From positions 1 to 6,050 of the forward strand of contig JAFAJU010000492.1 in NCBI GenBank assembly GCA_019236035.1: a stretch of 6,050 nt of DNA, in the 5' to 3' direction. This document shows positions 1-6,028 of the stretch, piece by piece (positions within the stretch are counted from its first letter, which is position 1; each line of letters begins with the position of its first letter). This stretch comes from Verrucomicrobiota bacterium (lineage in GTDB: Bacteria; Verrucomicrobiota; Verrucomicrobiia; Chthoniobacterales; JAFAMB01). The translations under genes and the position numbers were made by a program. The notes beneath the pieces are model-generated. The model was given only the letters and a program-made list of their open reading frames with translations, was not told where the DNA came from and ran no database searches.

Positions 1-1849
1 CTAGCCGGACACTCGCTCCGTTGCCAGAAGTAAGCTTCACCCCAAGCTGGCCTCGTTCGATGAAGAACAGCGAATCGCCTCGTTCGCCCCGGGTGAGCAC
101 AACTTCGCCCGGTTCAAAAACAATCGGCTCGAGTAAAAATAGAAGTCGTTCCAGATTTTGCGAGCGGAAATGAGGCGCAAGCATTTTACGCAGGCTCGCT
201 TCCGTGGGTGCACCGCTAAATTCATTGAGTGTGCGAGTCTCGATCCATTCGAGCGCGTGATCGAGATCGAGAAAGTCAAATTCGGCTTTGTCAAGGACTT
301 CACATCGGCGTAAGAGATCGCGTTGTTTGTCGTCGAGGCCTGCAAAAACTAAGGCGATCTGATGAGGCTCGCAAAGTTGTCGCAGTTTTCGAAAGCACAT
401 TAGCGCCGAGGCGTCCATGCCCCGTACCGCCTGCATGTCGATAACGATAACCCGTCGCTCCATCCGCCGCGTTGCCTCGGTTACTTGGTTCACGATTATT
501 TGAGCAGTTCCAAAAAAGAGATATCCTTGCAAGCTAAGTCCGAAAGTTGATGCCCCATGCTCGGCAAGGATCTTGTCGTCGCGGACTGTTCGGCGAACTC
601 GGGACCGGTAGCTTTGTCCTGTGAAAGTACTCTTGATGCAGGTGACCCGTCCGTAGTTCCAAGCAAAAAGGACGCAAGCGGCGGCCAATCCTAGCAACGC
701 ACCTGCGAGAAAGCCTGTCAGGGCAGTGGCGCCAAGGATCAATAGAAGGAGAGCGTATTCGTGAAGGGGCAATCGGCGACGCGATGCAATGGCCCATTTC
801 AAGAGCATCGAGCCGCCCAAATACAACAGCAGGCCGGCAAGCACCGGTTTTGGAAGGAAGCTGATCAAAGCGGGAAAGGCGATTACGATAGTCAGGCAGA
901 GCACTGAAGCCCAGACACCTAGCAGGCGAGTCGTCCCGCCAGGCTTTACAGCGCTACTCTCCCCACCGTAAAGCGTTTCAGAATGAGCAAGCGCCGTCTC
1001 GGTGAAGGCGACGACCACCACCGCACCCAATTCAATGACATGACTACCGATGACCTGCCAGGCCACGAGGTCGAGGGGTATTGTTAGATGCGGCGGCAGG
1101 GAAACCCTCGAGGCCGGTTCAAGCAGCATTCCGAGAGCTCTCAATTGTCCGAAAGGTAAGCCTGCCGATGCGGCTAACCCGTAGAATCCGACAGTTCCTA
1201 GTAAGATGGCACCCGGAACCCCGAGAAAATGATTTCGAATCCTTTTAGATAGAAGGAGTACCATCGGTACACCCAGAGCAGGCAGAACGGCGATAAGAGG
1301 AGTACTGCGAAGCACCGCCAAAACGGAAAAATCCAGGGAGTGCCGGGTGAAAACGCGGAAGGCTTCGCTGAAAACCAGAAATCCAGAGGCGGCTATGACT
1401 CCGGCAACTACTGAAAACGGGGCAAGCTGAATTAGGCCCCCTTGGTGAAGTCGACCTAACCCATAAGCTACCACTCCACTCATCAGCAAAGTGGTTGTTA
1501 AGGCCATCAGGACTGTGACGATCACGGCCGATTCGGAGCCTCCTTTAGCGCGGGTATCCAAAGCAATACTGGCAAGAGAAACGGACCGGATAGCCGCCGT
1601 ATTCGAGTCCGGTCTCGCAATGCAAAATTGCTGAGAACTCCACACAGCGATGAGTAACCCGACCAAACAGACGCCAACCAGCAAGCTGGGAATTCCAACA
1701 GAAGCATATCTCTCGAGGCCGCCACTAAAGATCACCAGGCCGTAACCGACCGCATAGCAAAGCATGATCAGGGCGCTGATTGACCCGCCGCAAAGATCCC
1801 CAAGGATCCGTGAGATTCTTGTCGTCGTCACTATTCTCCCAGATTCCAT
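1..1849 (-). CDS. SulP-family anion transporter fused to STAS and cyclic-nucleotide-binding domains (3' end cut off by window)
   Basis: One uninterrupted reading frame gives 616 visible residues and is still open at base 1. Residues 1 to about 430 are a polytopic SulP/SLC26-like membrane core; FSGGLERYASVGIPS near residues 32-46 and FLPKPVLAGLLLYLGG in the last third are typical of the bacterial SulP-STAS-cNMP subfamily. Residues about 438-540 form a STAS domain (VIVIDMQAVRGMDASAL, with Ser481 at the position phosphorylated in anti-sigma antagonists, then DLDHALEWIE). From about 557 a cyclic-nucleotide-binding (CAP_ED) domain starts, with FEPGEVVLTRGERGDSLFF at 578-596, and is cut mid-domain. 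SulP proteins carry sulfate, bicarbonate or related anions across the inner membrane; the CNB domain suggests nucleotide gating. The substrate cannot be read from sequence. The ELxxxGxxN block and the segment leading into TM10 are not visible around residues 285-303, so transport activity is uncertain. The start is provisional: ATG 1849 has AAGG immediately adjacent, and GTG at 1831, preceded by GGGAG, is an alternative. Confidence 0.9.
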   Translation of the reverse strand, partial: MESGRIVTTTRISRILGDLCGGSISALIMLCYAVGYGLVIFSGGLERYASVGIPSLLVGVCLVGLLIAVWSSQQFCIARPDSNTAAIRSVSLASIALDTRAKGGSESAVIVTVLMALTTTLLMSGVVAYGLGRLHQGGLIQLAPFSVVAGVIAASGFLVFSEAFRVFTRHSLDFSVLAVLRSTPLIAVLPALGVPMVLLLSKRIRNHFLGVPGAILLGTVGFYGLAASAGLPFGQLRALGMLLEPASRVSLPPHLTIPLDLVAWQVIGSHVIELGAVVVVAFTETALAHSETLYGGESSAVKPGGTTRLLGVWASVLCLTIVIAFPALISFLPKPVLAGLLLYLGGSMLLKWAIASRRRLPLHEYALLLLILGATALTGFLAGALLGLAAACVLFAWNYGRVTCIKSTFTGQSYRSRVRRTVRDDKILAEHGASTFGLSLQGYLFFGTAQIIVNQVTEATRRMERRVIVIDMQAVRGMDASALMCFRKLRQLCEPHQIALVFAGLDDKQRDLLRRCEVLDKAEFDFLDLDHALEWIETRTLNEFSGAPTEASLRKMLAPHFRSQNLERLLFLLEPIVFEPGEVVLTRGERGDSLFFIERGQLGVKLTSGNGASVRL

Positions 1850-1923
1850 CCTTACAGCAGGCGCCCACCCACAAGAATGGCGGCCTCGCAGTTCGAAAGC
1901 TGCAGCTCTATCGACCGAAGCCG
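1850..1923 (-). other. 74-bp gap between VOC gene and SulP gene
   Basis: This gap holds no recognisable terminator (no stem followed by a T run on the minus strand) and no convincing promoter hexamers. The SulP frame happens to stay open upstream through the gap and into the VOC gene, but the translated stretch has no family features. The short gap without a terminator is compatible with cotranscription of the VOC and SulP genes. Confidence 0.4.
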
Positions 1924-2322
1924 TTACCCGACGGTGCCGTCCTTCCGGTGATGCAACGCAAACGTGTTGCCTTCGGTGTCTTCGCACCACGACATGACGC
2001 AAACAGCCGATTCGCTCGGGCCCATGTGAATCTTACCGCCGAACTCGCTCACGCGCTTTGTGTGCGCTTCAACGTTTTCGACAGCGATCATCGCACCACT
2101 GCACGCGCGCCAGGGCGCCGAGTCCGATTTTCCTAGGCCGAACGTTTGTCCGGTCGGTAATTCGTATTCAACACCTTGCCATTCACCCGAGTCATTTACG
2201 AAAGTCGGTTGAAATCCTAGTCCATCCTCGTAAAACTTGCGCGCGCGCGCCAAGTCTTTGACCATATAGTAAACCGCGTCGAGACCACGCGGCGGAGAAA
2301 TCTTGGTCGTTGTCATATCCAT
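1924..2322 (-). CDS. VOC-superfamily protein (glyoxalase / bleomycin-resistance / dioxygenase fold)
   Basis: The product is 132 residues when started at ATG 2322, the usual length for a single-unit VOC protein with two beta-alpha-beta-beta-beta modules. Module one contains AVYYMVKDLARARKFYEDGLGF (about residues 16-37), the classic strand, helix and FY..LGF turn. Module two contains AMIAVENVEAHTKRVSEFGGKI and ends with the family signature EDTEGNTFALHHRK (about 114-127). Such proteins bind a metal or a small hydrophobic or thiol substrate; the first-strand metal-ligand position holds Val/Tyr instead of the His of glyoxalase I, so glyoxalase I activity is not supported and the substrate is unknown. 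Start choice is uncertain: ATG 2322 and ATG 2316 both fit the domain edge and neither has a clear Shine-Dalgarno. A TTG at 2412 would add 30 residues without family resemblance. It follows the GDYXXLXY gene after 141 bp and precedes the SulP gene by 74 bp. Confidence 0.88.
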   Translation of the reverse strand: MDMTTTKISPPRGLDAVYYMVKDLARARKFYEDGLGFQPTFVNDSGEWQGVEYELPTGQTFGLGKSDSAPWRACSGAMIAVENVEAHTKRVSEFGGKIHMGPSESAVCVMSWCEDTEGNTFALHHRKDGTVG

Positions 2323-2463
2323 GACGAGAAGCGACCACAGATCAGAAATCTCGCAATGGTTTAAATCAATGCGCAAGGATGATGTCACGCAGGCAGGGCG
2401 CGGCGCCTTCAAAAAGGATGAGGATAGAGAGGGGAATATCCGATTGCACCATTTCGGAGCATA
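2323..2463 (-). other. 141-bp intergenic region, possible VOC promoter region
   Basis: This is the longest gap inside the gene string and separates the five-gene MarR cluster from the VOC-SulP pair. A GC-rich GGCGCCGCGCC stretch (2399-2410) can form only a 4-bp stem and has no T run downstream on the minus strand, so it is not a convincing terminator. AT-rich sequence around 2360-2375 could hold a promoter, but no hexamer pair with good spacing stands out. Confidence 0.3.
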
Positions 2464-2946
2464 TCATTTCGGCCAAGGCTTACCGGCGCTGTAAAGCCTC
2501 TTCAGTTGTGCGGTTCCGTCTCGCCGAATAACAATCTCCGCTAAGAGATCGCTTGGCACCTGCTTTCCCTTACCTTCCGGTACATAATATCGTTCAATGC
2601 CGTAATCGATTTGGCCAGCGTAGGCGCGGCCTTTCAGGAACGGCACATCGTCGGTTGGCGGCACTGGACTAACGTCGCTGATTTCCCATACGCTCCCAAC
2701 AGAGCGGAGCAGGACATAGACCACATTTCCGCTAGCTTTCCCTGCGTCGGAAAGCGTTTCTGGCGGCACGCTGATGGTGTATCGTAAGAATACGTAGTCA
2801 CCACTTAACAGATCCCTAGGGTCTGCTGAATGGCATTCTAATAAGTACGTCTTTCCGTTATTTTCGATGTTTGCATGGTAAGCGTAAAGACCTACGAGAC
2901 CCGATATTTGTAGTATCAGGATGATGCGTAAAAGCCAGGTTTTCAT
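2464..2946 (-). CDS. GDYXXLXY-domain protein, membrane-anchored
   Basis: The product is 160 residues starting MKTWLLRIIL. One hydrophobic helix at about residues 4-23 is an uncleaved anchor or signal sequence, so the rest is probably periplasmic. The family-defining motif is exact: GDYVFLRY at 49-56. A second conserved patch, DYGIERYYVPEGKG (114-127), also fits the GDYXXLXY family (PF14345), whose molecular function is unknown. The start ATG at 2946-2944 overlaps the stop of the DUF2157 gene in an ATGA (2946-2943), which points to translational coupling; it also places the hydrophobic helix at the N-terminus, as expected. The frame stays open upstream to 3186, but that part lies inside the DUF2157 gene and has no family likeness. 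DUF2157 and GDYXXLXY genes commonly occur side by side, often with a DUF4401 gene, which is absent here. The two proteins probably work together in the envelope. Confidence 0.92.
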   Translation of the reverse strand: MKTWLLRIILILQISGLVGLYAYHANIENNGKTYLLECHSADPRDLLSGDYVFLRYTISVPPETLSDAGKASGNVVYVLLRSVGSVWEISDVSPVPPTDDVPFLKGRAYAGQIDYGIERYYVPEGKGKQVPSDLLAEIVIRRDGTAQLKRLYSAGKPWPK

Positions 2947-3908
2947 TGTAAAATTGATTTCCGGAGTTTGTGGAATGCAAAGAGCAAAATGAGCAATAGC
3001 GTTCCTGCGGTAAGAAAAAGCATTCCTGTGGACATCATCGAGCCGGCCAAGCGTAGATAGAACGAGAAAATGGTGACACCAATCATCATTAGACCTACGG
3101 TAACCAGATGCCTCCGGCCGAACTTGTATCCGCTGAAGACTGCTAAGAGGTTGAGAATAAAGACGATTCCCCACAGTATTTCCCAAACCTGGAGATGGTT
3201 TTTTGGGTAGTAGATAGTGAGATCGTAAGTAAAGAGGGCTAGGCTCGTTGTGATCAGTCCAAGGGATTCACCCCAAGCACGTTGGATTAGCTGATTTGCT
3301 CTTGACCATAGCTGGGAACCGACGGTTATCGCGACGCCCAAGGCAGCATAAATAACCGAAATCGTATTGTCTTGATCAGTGAACAAAGACCAATGGTACT
3401 CCTCTACACCAATAGGCACCATTGTGAACAGAGCAGCCAGCCAAACCACAAACGCGGACGGACTCAATGAGAGAAATGGCAGAAAAAGAACGGAGAGAAA
3501 CCAGGTGAACACAAGCATGAATCGTGATCCGCTGAGATTAAAGGACTGGCCGATCAGCGCTAAACCTGCGAGAGGCAGCACCGCCGCAAAAAGGTAACCG
3601 ATTTCCGTGATTGCAGGATGCCATTTACGCCGGTTTCCTTCGGTGCCCATGAGCGTTGACGCTGTGAGCAGCGTTAGAAGTCCTCCCAATTTCACTTCCC
3701 GGGGAATGCTTTGCCAGTTTGCCGATATCGTGAGAATCAGCCCGAGGACGCAAAGCAGACCGCCAACAATTGAAAAGGTCATCATCGCCGGAGAACCCGA
3801 GCCAACAGGATACTTTGCCAATATCCTGTCCGCCTGATCCCGTGTAATAAGGCCGTCCCCGACCCAGTTATTGACGTGCCCGCTTAAAGACTTTTGCGTG
3901 GGTTTCAT
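2943..3908 (-). CDS. DUF2157 polytopic membrane protein
   Basis: The product is 321 residues from ATG 3908. The N-terminal soluble segment, WVGDGLITRDQADRILAKYP (about 15-34), is the hallmark of DUF2157 (PF09925). It is followed by roughly nine to ten hydrophobic helices, starting MMTFSIVGGLLCVLGLILTI at 42-61, with the ISANWQSIPREVKL loop that is also typical of the family, and ending in a Leu-rich helix at about 294-312. The protein should sit in the cytoplasmic membrane. Its biochemical role is unknown. It follows the amidohydrolase stop after 7 bp and overlaps the GDYXXLXY start by 4 bp, so it is expected to be coexpressed with both. An upstream in-frame ATG at 3935 would add nine residues (MAQWRPENN) and overlap the amidohydrolase by 20 bp. 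Neither start has a clear Shine-Dalgarno; 3908 is chosen because it fits the usual family N-terminus. Confidence 0.92.
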   Translation of the reverse strand: MKPTQKSLSGHVNNWVGDGLITRDQADRILAKYPVGSGSPAMMTFSIVGGLLCVLGLILTISANWQSIPREVKLGGLLTLLTASTLMGTEGNRRKWHPAITEIGYLFAAVLPLAGLALIGQSFNLSGSRFMLVFTWFLSVLFLPFLSLSPSAFVVWLAALFTMVPIGVEEYHWSLFTDQDNTISVIYAALGVAITVGSQLWSRANQLIQRAWGESLGLITTSLALFTYDLTIYYPKNHLQVWEILWGIVFILNLLAVFSGYKFGRRHLVTVGLMMIGVTIFSFYLRLAGSMMSTGMLFLTAGTLLLILLFAFHKLRKSILQ

Positions 3909-3915
3909 GTTATTT

Positions 3916-4893
3916 TCAGGCCGCCACTGGGCCATTGATAATACTGTTCACATCTGTGAAAATTGTTTCCGGGAATCCCAGCGCTTTCGTGAATTCGAAC
4001 CCTTTCTGGAATGGGTTTTTGATCTTGCGTAGCCGGCGATAGTCACTCTTCGAGACCCAACCTTTCAGCCTAACCCAGGATATTGCGGTAAGTACCGGGT
4101 AATCGCTGCCATACAGGAGTTGCTGCGGACTCTCTCTGAGCTTTTCCAAAGTTCTCAAATGGGTAACTTGAGATAAGGCGGCTATGTCCCCGTAGAGATT
4201 AGGAAACACGTTTCGCATAACGAGGAACTGGTCGAGATAATCTCGGCCCCAGGGAAGAGCTCTTGTCCCGCAGTGGGCTGCAATAACATTTACACCGCAT
4301 TTGAGCGGCAGGGATAACGTATCGACGCTCTCCAGATCCGCCCTATTTACGGGCATGGCAATCTCTCCGCCGGTGTGCGCAAGGAGAGGCAGGCTTAACT
4401 CCACCATTTTTAGCCAAAAAGCTTTGTATTTTGCTCGATTGCAATCGACCGCTTGCACGCATGGCAGCAGCTTCACGAGCGCCGCTCCGGCCGCTGCACA
4501 GCGCTCCAGTTCGAGCAGGGCGTCCGCCCTGGCCGGATGAATGGACACACCCGGGAGAAATTCTGGGTGCTGTCTGGCCAATTTGAGGACGTACTCGTTT
4601 GGCACATAGACGCCCGACCTTTCAGGATGGCAGTTGCCGGCTTCGTCGTAGAGATTATCGCAGGCCAGAACAACAACCTTATCAAAGCTCGAGCTTTGAA
4701 CCCAATGGATCAGCTTCTCAACATAGAGCATGTCCAGCAGCGGGTCGGCCAAGGATGTATTAAGACCGATGCCTTTGGCCATGATTTTGCCGAAAGGCAC
4801 CTGCCACATGGGCACAGTGGCCCGACAACCTGAGCCAGTTTTCCCGTTGCCAAGAACGTGGACATGCATGTCGATTTTTGGCAGGCTTGTCAT
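3916..4893 (-). CDS. Metal-dependent amidohydrolase, amidohydrolase-2 family TIM barrel
   Basis: The product is 325 residues. All hallmarks of the amidohydrolase-2 (PF04909) branch are present: the beta-1 metal motif HVH (His10, His12 in KIDMHVHVLG), VSIHP at 117-120, KLLP at 141-144, His173 in LLAHTGGE, His207 in IAAHCG and the C-terminal GSDYP with Asp264, the usual catalytic or metal-ligand aspartate. Members of this branch hydrolyse C-N or C-O bonds or decarboxylate aromatic acids; the substrate here cannot be predicted. There is no signal peptide, so it should be cytosolic. A segment of about 40 residues after HVH (roughly 14-55, including CRATVPMWQVPFGKIM) may form a substrate lid. ATG 4893 is chosen over GTG 4911 because GGAAGG lies 7 nt upstream and the ATG overlaps the stop of the preceding gene as ATGA (4893-4890). 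The gene is third in the MarR-headed cluster and is followed by DUF2157 after 7 bp. Confidence 0.93.
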   Translation of the reverse strand: MTSLPKIDMHVHVLGNGKTGSGCRATVPMWQVPFGKIMAKGIGLNTSLADPLLDMLYVEKLIHWVQSSSFDKVVVLACDNLYDEAGNCHPERSGVYVPNEYVLKLARQHPEFLPGVSIHPARADALLELERCAAAGAALVKLLPCVQAVDCNRAKYKAFWLKMVELSLPLLAHTGGEIAMPVNRADLESVDTLSLPLKCGVNVIAAHCGTRALPWGRDYLDQFLVMRNVFPNLYGDIAALSQVTHLRTLEKLRESPQQLLYGSDYPVLTAISWVRLKGWVSKSDYRRLRKIKNPFQKGFEFTKALGFPETIFTDVNSIINGPVAA

Positions 4894-5363
4894 ACAAGCA
4901 CCTTCCGACACCGTTGTGACCCCAATGCGACAATCTTTCTTCCCGGCAGCGTCTGTTTTTCTGTCTGCTTACGAATGAGCGAAAGGATAGTCGTGATATC
5001 TTTGTAACGGAGTAACCCTGCCGGTATCACGAGATCGCACTTTTGGCTTTTGCATTGGAGCACGATTCTCTTGGTGCGGAACACAATCCACGATCGGACT
5101 TCGTAGTCCGCAGATTTTATTTCGGCCAGCGTTCTTTCCCGGCATCGCGCAAACCAAGTCGTGCAGCGCACTTTGTTTTTGGATACGACGACCGCCGCCC
5201 CGGTTAGGTAGATGCAGTGAATAACAGCGGCCACCACCGGCGCGGCCCAAGCGTACGCCAGCATCTCATGCCCCGTGTTTTTACTTGCCACCCAGAGAAG
5301 CCCGGCACCGACCGCGTATAGCGCTAGAACAGGAGCGACCTTTATCCACGAATATCTAAACAT
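4890..5363 (-). CDS. Small membrane protein with two N-terminal helices and a cytosolic PH-like tail (unnamed family)
   Basis: The product is 157 residues from ATG 5363. Two hydrophobic helices (about 8-25 and 35-60) form an N-terminal hairpin. The rest (about 61-157) is a soluble, basic, beta-rich segment: VVVSKNKVRCTTWF, then a TLAEIKSADYEVRSW stretch and an amphipathic helix DITTILSLIRKQTEK. This layout resembles bacterial PH-domain (bPH/YdbS-like) membrane proteins, in which a two-helix hairpin precedes a PH fold; that assignment is inference and I cannot name a family firmly. The tail has several cysteines (67, 74, 104, 109, 152). ATG 5363 is chosen because GGGGAAGG lies just upstream; an in-frame ATG at 5387 and TTG at 5405 are weaker. 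It lies 47 bp after the MarR stop and its own stop overlaps the amidohydrolase start (ATGA), so it is probably an operon member. Confidence 0.75.
   Translation of the reverse strand: MFRYSWIKVAPVLALYAVGAGLLWVASKNTGHEMLAYAWAAPVVAAVIHCIYLTGAAVVVSKNKVRCTTWFARCRERTLAEIKSADYEVRSWIVFRTKRIVLQCKSQKCDLVIPAGLLRYKDITTILSLIRKQTEKQTLPGRKIVALGSQRCRKVLV
4901..4906 (-). promoter_or_regulatory. Shine-Dalgarno site for the amidohydrolase gene
   Basis: GGAAGG on the minus strand sits 7 nt before ATG 4893. It lies inside the end of the upstream gene and decides the start of the amidohydrolase in favour of ATG 4893 over GTG 4911, which lies upstream of this site. Confidence 0.7.
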
Positions 5364-5367
5364 TTTA

Positions 5368-5375
5368 CCTTCCCC
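5368..5375 (-). promoter_or_regulatory. Shine-Dalgarno site for the small membrane protein gene
   Basis: GGGGAAGG on the minus strand ends 4 nt before ATG 5363; its GGGGA part is 7 nt away. It is the strongest ribosome-binding sequence in this gap and supports starting at ATG 5363 (MFRYSW) and not at the in-frame ATG 5387 or TTG 5405. Confidence 0.65.
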
Positions 5376-5410
5376 AAGGTTTGTCATTGTTTTTGGAATT
5401 CCCAATTCGT

Positions 5411-5905
5411 TCAGAGTGCTTCCGTTGAAATCATGGTTTTCCAGTTGCTGGCAGCCGCGCCCGAAGATTCTGTTGCGGAAATTGCCTCGTAGAGTTTGCG
5501 GAGATCCTGGAGAAATTGGTTTCTGTGGCTTACCGGCACCTTACCGAAAATTTCTTGGACATTGCCTTCGTAAACTGGAGCAGTTTTACTCCAGAGTTCG
5601 CTACCCTTTTCGGTGATAACCAGCACAACTTGGCGGCGATCTTTCGGGTGAGCTTCTCTCTTTATCAAGTTGTCTCGGACCATGCGGTTTAGCACGATCG
5701 AGATGCTCGATTTGCCTACGAGCAACTGGTCGACCAGGTCTGATTGATCCATTTTTCCACCCTTTATGCTCAACAAGTTGAGGATGTTGAATTTTGAGGC
5801 TGTCAGGCCAAATGGTTGAAAGAATGCTTCGCTCCGCCGTTCCAGGGAGCTTTGCACAAGGAGCATGGCCAGCAGCAACTCGTATGGCTCGGGTGTTTTG
5901 CTCAT
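5411..5905 (-). CDS. MarR-family transcriptional regulator
   Basis: The product is 164 residues, a normal MarR length. The winged-helix domain spans about residues 34-100: LTASKFNILNLLSIKGGKM (helices 2-3), the recognition helix SSISIVLNRMVRDNLI (66-81) and the wing KREAHPKDRRQVVLVITEKG (82-101), which carries the family's conserved D-R-R and LVIT-x-KG pattern. The flanking N- and C-terminal helices (about 8-30 and 105-145) form the dimer interface. The last 20 residues (SSGAAASNWKTMISTEAL) look like a disordered tail. MarR proteins bind inverted repeats as dimers and usually repress their own operon until a small ligand or oxidant releases them. An inverted repeat lies 12 bp before the start and overlaps the -35 box, so autorepression is likely. 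No Shine-Dalgarno precedes ATG 5905. The gene heads the cluster that continues into the membrane protein, amidohydrolase, DUF2157 and GDYXXLXY genes. Confidence 0.93.
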   Translation of the reverse strand: MSKTPEPYELLLAMLLVQSSLERRSEAFFQPFGLTASKFNILNLLSIKGGKMDQSDLVDQLLVGKSSISIVLNRMVRDNLIKREAHPKDRRQVVLVITEKGSELWSKTAPVYEGNVQEIFGKVPVSHRNQFLQDLRKLYEAISATESSGAAASNWKTMISTEAL

Positions 5906-5907
5906 GA

Positions 5908-5938
5908 TTTAAAATTACATCAAATTGTTTAATGTCAA
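5908..5938 (-). promoter_or_regulatory. Candidate sigma70-type promoter of the MarR cluster
   Basis: A perfect TTGACA (5938-5933) lies in the only AT-rich block upstream of the cluster. The -10 element is less clear: TAATTT (5917-5912, 15-bp spacing) and TTTAAA (5913-5908, 19-bp spacing) are both imperfect, and the better hexamer TGTAAT (5919-5914) has only 13-bp spacing. Any of these would start transcription very close to ATG 5905. Confidence 0.5.
5917..5935. promoter_or_regulatory. Candidate MarR operator (inverted repeat)
   Basis: ACATCAAA-TTG-TTTAATGT forms an inverted repeat of two 8-bp arms around a 3-bp centre, with 7 of 8 positions paired. The total length of 19 bp is in the usual range for MarR dimers. 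It overlaps the TTGACA box and the promoter spacer, where a bound dimer would block RNA polymerase, and it lies just upstream of a MarR gene. Assignment to this particular regulator is inference from position. Confidence 0.6.
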
Positions 5939-5990
5939 ACTCTTTTGGTGAAAAACCACTCCGCACGAAAACCACCGCTAAGCCGGGACC

Positions 5991-6028
5991 CGCTCCCTCG
6001 CGTCCGGGGCGCTCCCCCGCGTCCGGGG
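5991..6028. repeat. 19-bp GC-rich tandem repeat, two copies
   Basis: Copy one (5991-6009, CGCTCCCTCGCGTCCGGGG) is followed directly by copy two (6010-6028), which differs by a single base (T to C at the eighth position). Copy two runs on into GGGGACAGGTCAAATAT. The repeat lies in non-coding DNA upstream of the MarR promoter and is far more GC-rich than the DNA next to it. The unit contains GGGG and CCCC tracts that can pair between neighbouring copies. It looks like a dispersed intergenic repeat (REP-like) or the edge of a small mobile element, but no transposase gene is visible in the window. Confidence 0.7.

Noticed and set aside
37..1725. Several short minus-strand frames (37-345, 534-797, 1522-1725) suggesting a degenerate gene
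   Set aside because: They are out-of-frame shadows. One continuous frame from 1849 to base 1 encodes the SulP-STAS-CNB protein with no stop or frameshift.
2239..2250. Alternating GC run, six GC units, flanked by CTTG/CAAG
   Set aside because: It encodes Ala-Arg-Ala-Arg in the first VOC helix. It could slip or adopt Z-DNA, but nothing indicates a function beyond coding.
1764..2261. Plus-strand frames over the SulP start and VOC gene (1764-1997, 1780-2136, 2058-2261)
   Set aside because: They are antisense to well-supported coding sequence and translate to Arg/Pro/Ser-rich, low-likelihood proteins without recognisable domains.
2323..2412. TTG start at 2412 for the VOC protein
   Set aside because: The extra 30 residues show no VOC likeness and no Shine-Dalgarno precedes the TTG; ATG 2322 or 2316 fits the fold boundary.
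2399..2415. GC-rich GGCGCCGCGCC hairpin as a terminator
   Set aside because: The stem is only about 4 bp and the T run lies on the wrong side for minus-strand termination.
2947..3186. N-terminal extension of the GDYXXLXY frame by 80 residues
   Set aside because: It lies entirely within the DUF2157 gene, lacks family likeness and would bury the hydrophobic anchor; ATG 2946 with the ATGA overlap is far better.
4301..4978. Plus-strand frames antisense to the amidohydrolase (4301-4540, 4453-4833, 4730-4978)
   Set aside because: The opposite strand carries all amidohydrolase motifs; the plus-strand products have no family features.
5601..5975. Minus-strand frame overlapping the MarR gene and its promoter
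   Set aside because: It runs through the MarR coding region in another frame and across the AT-rich promoter; no domain is visible.
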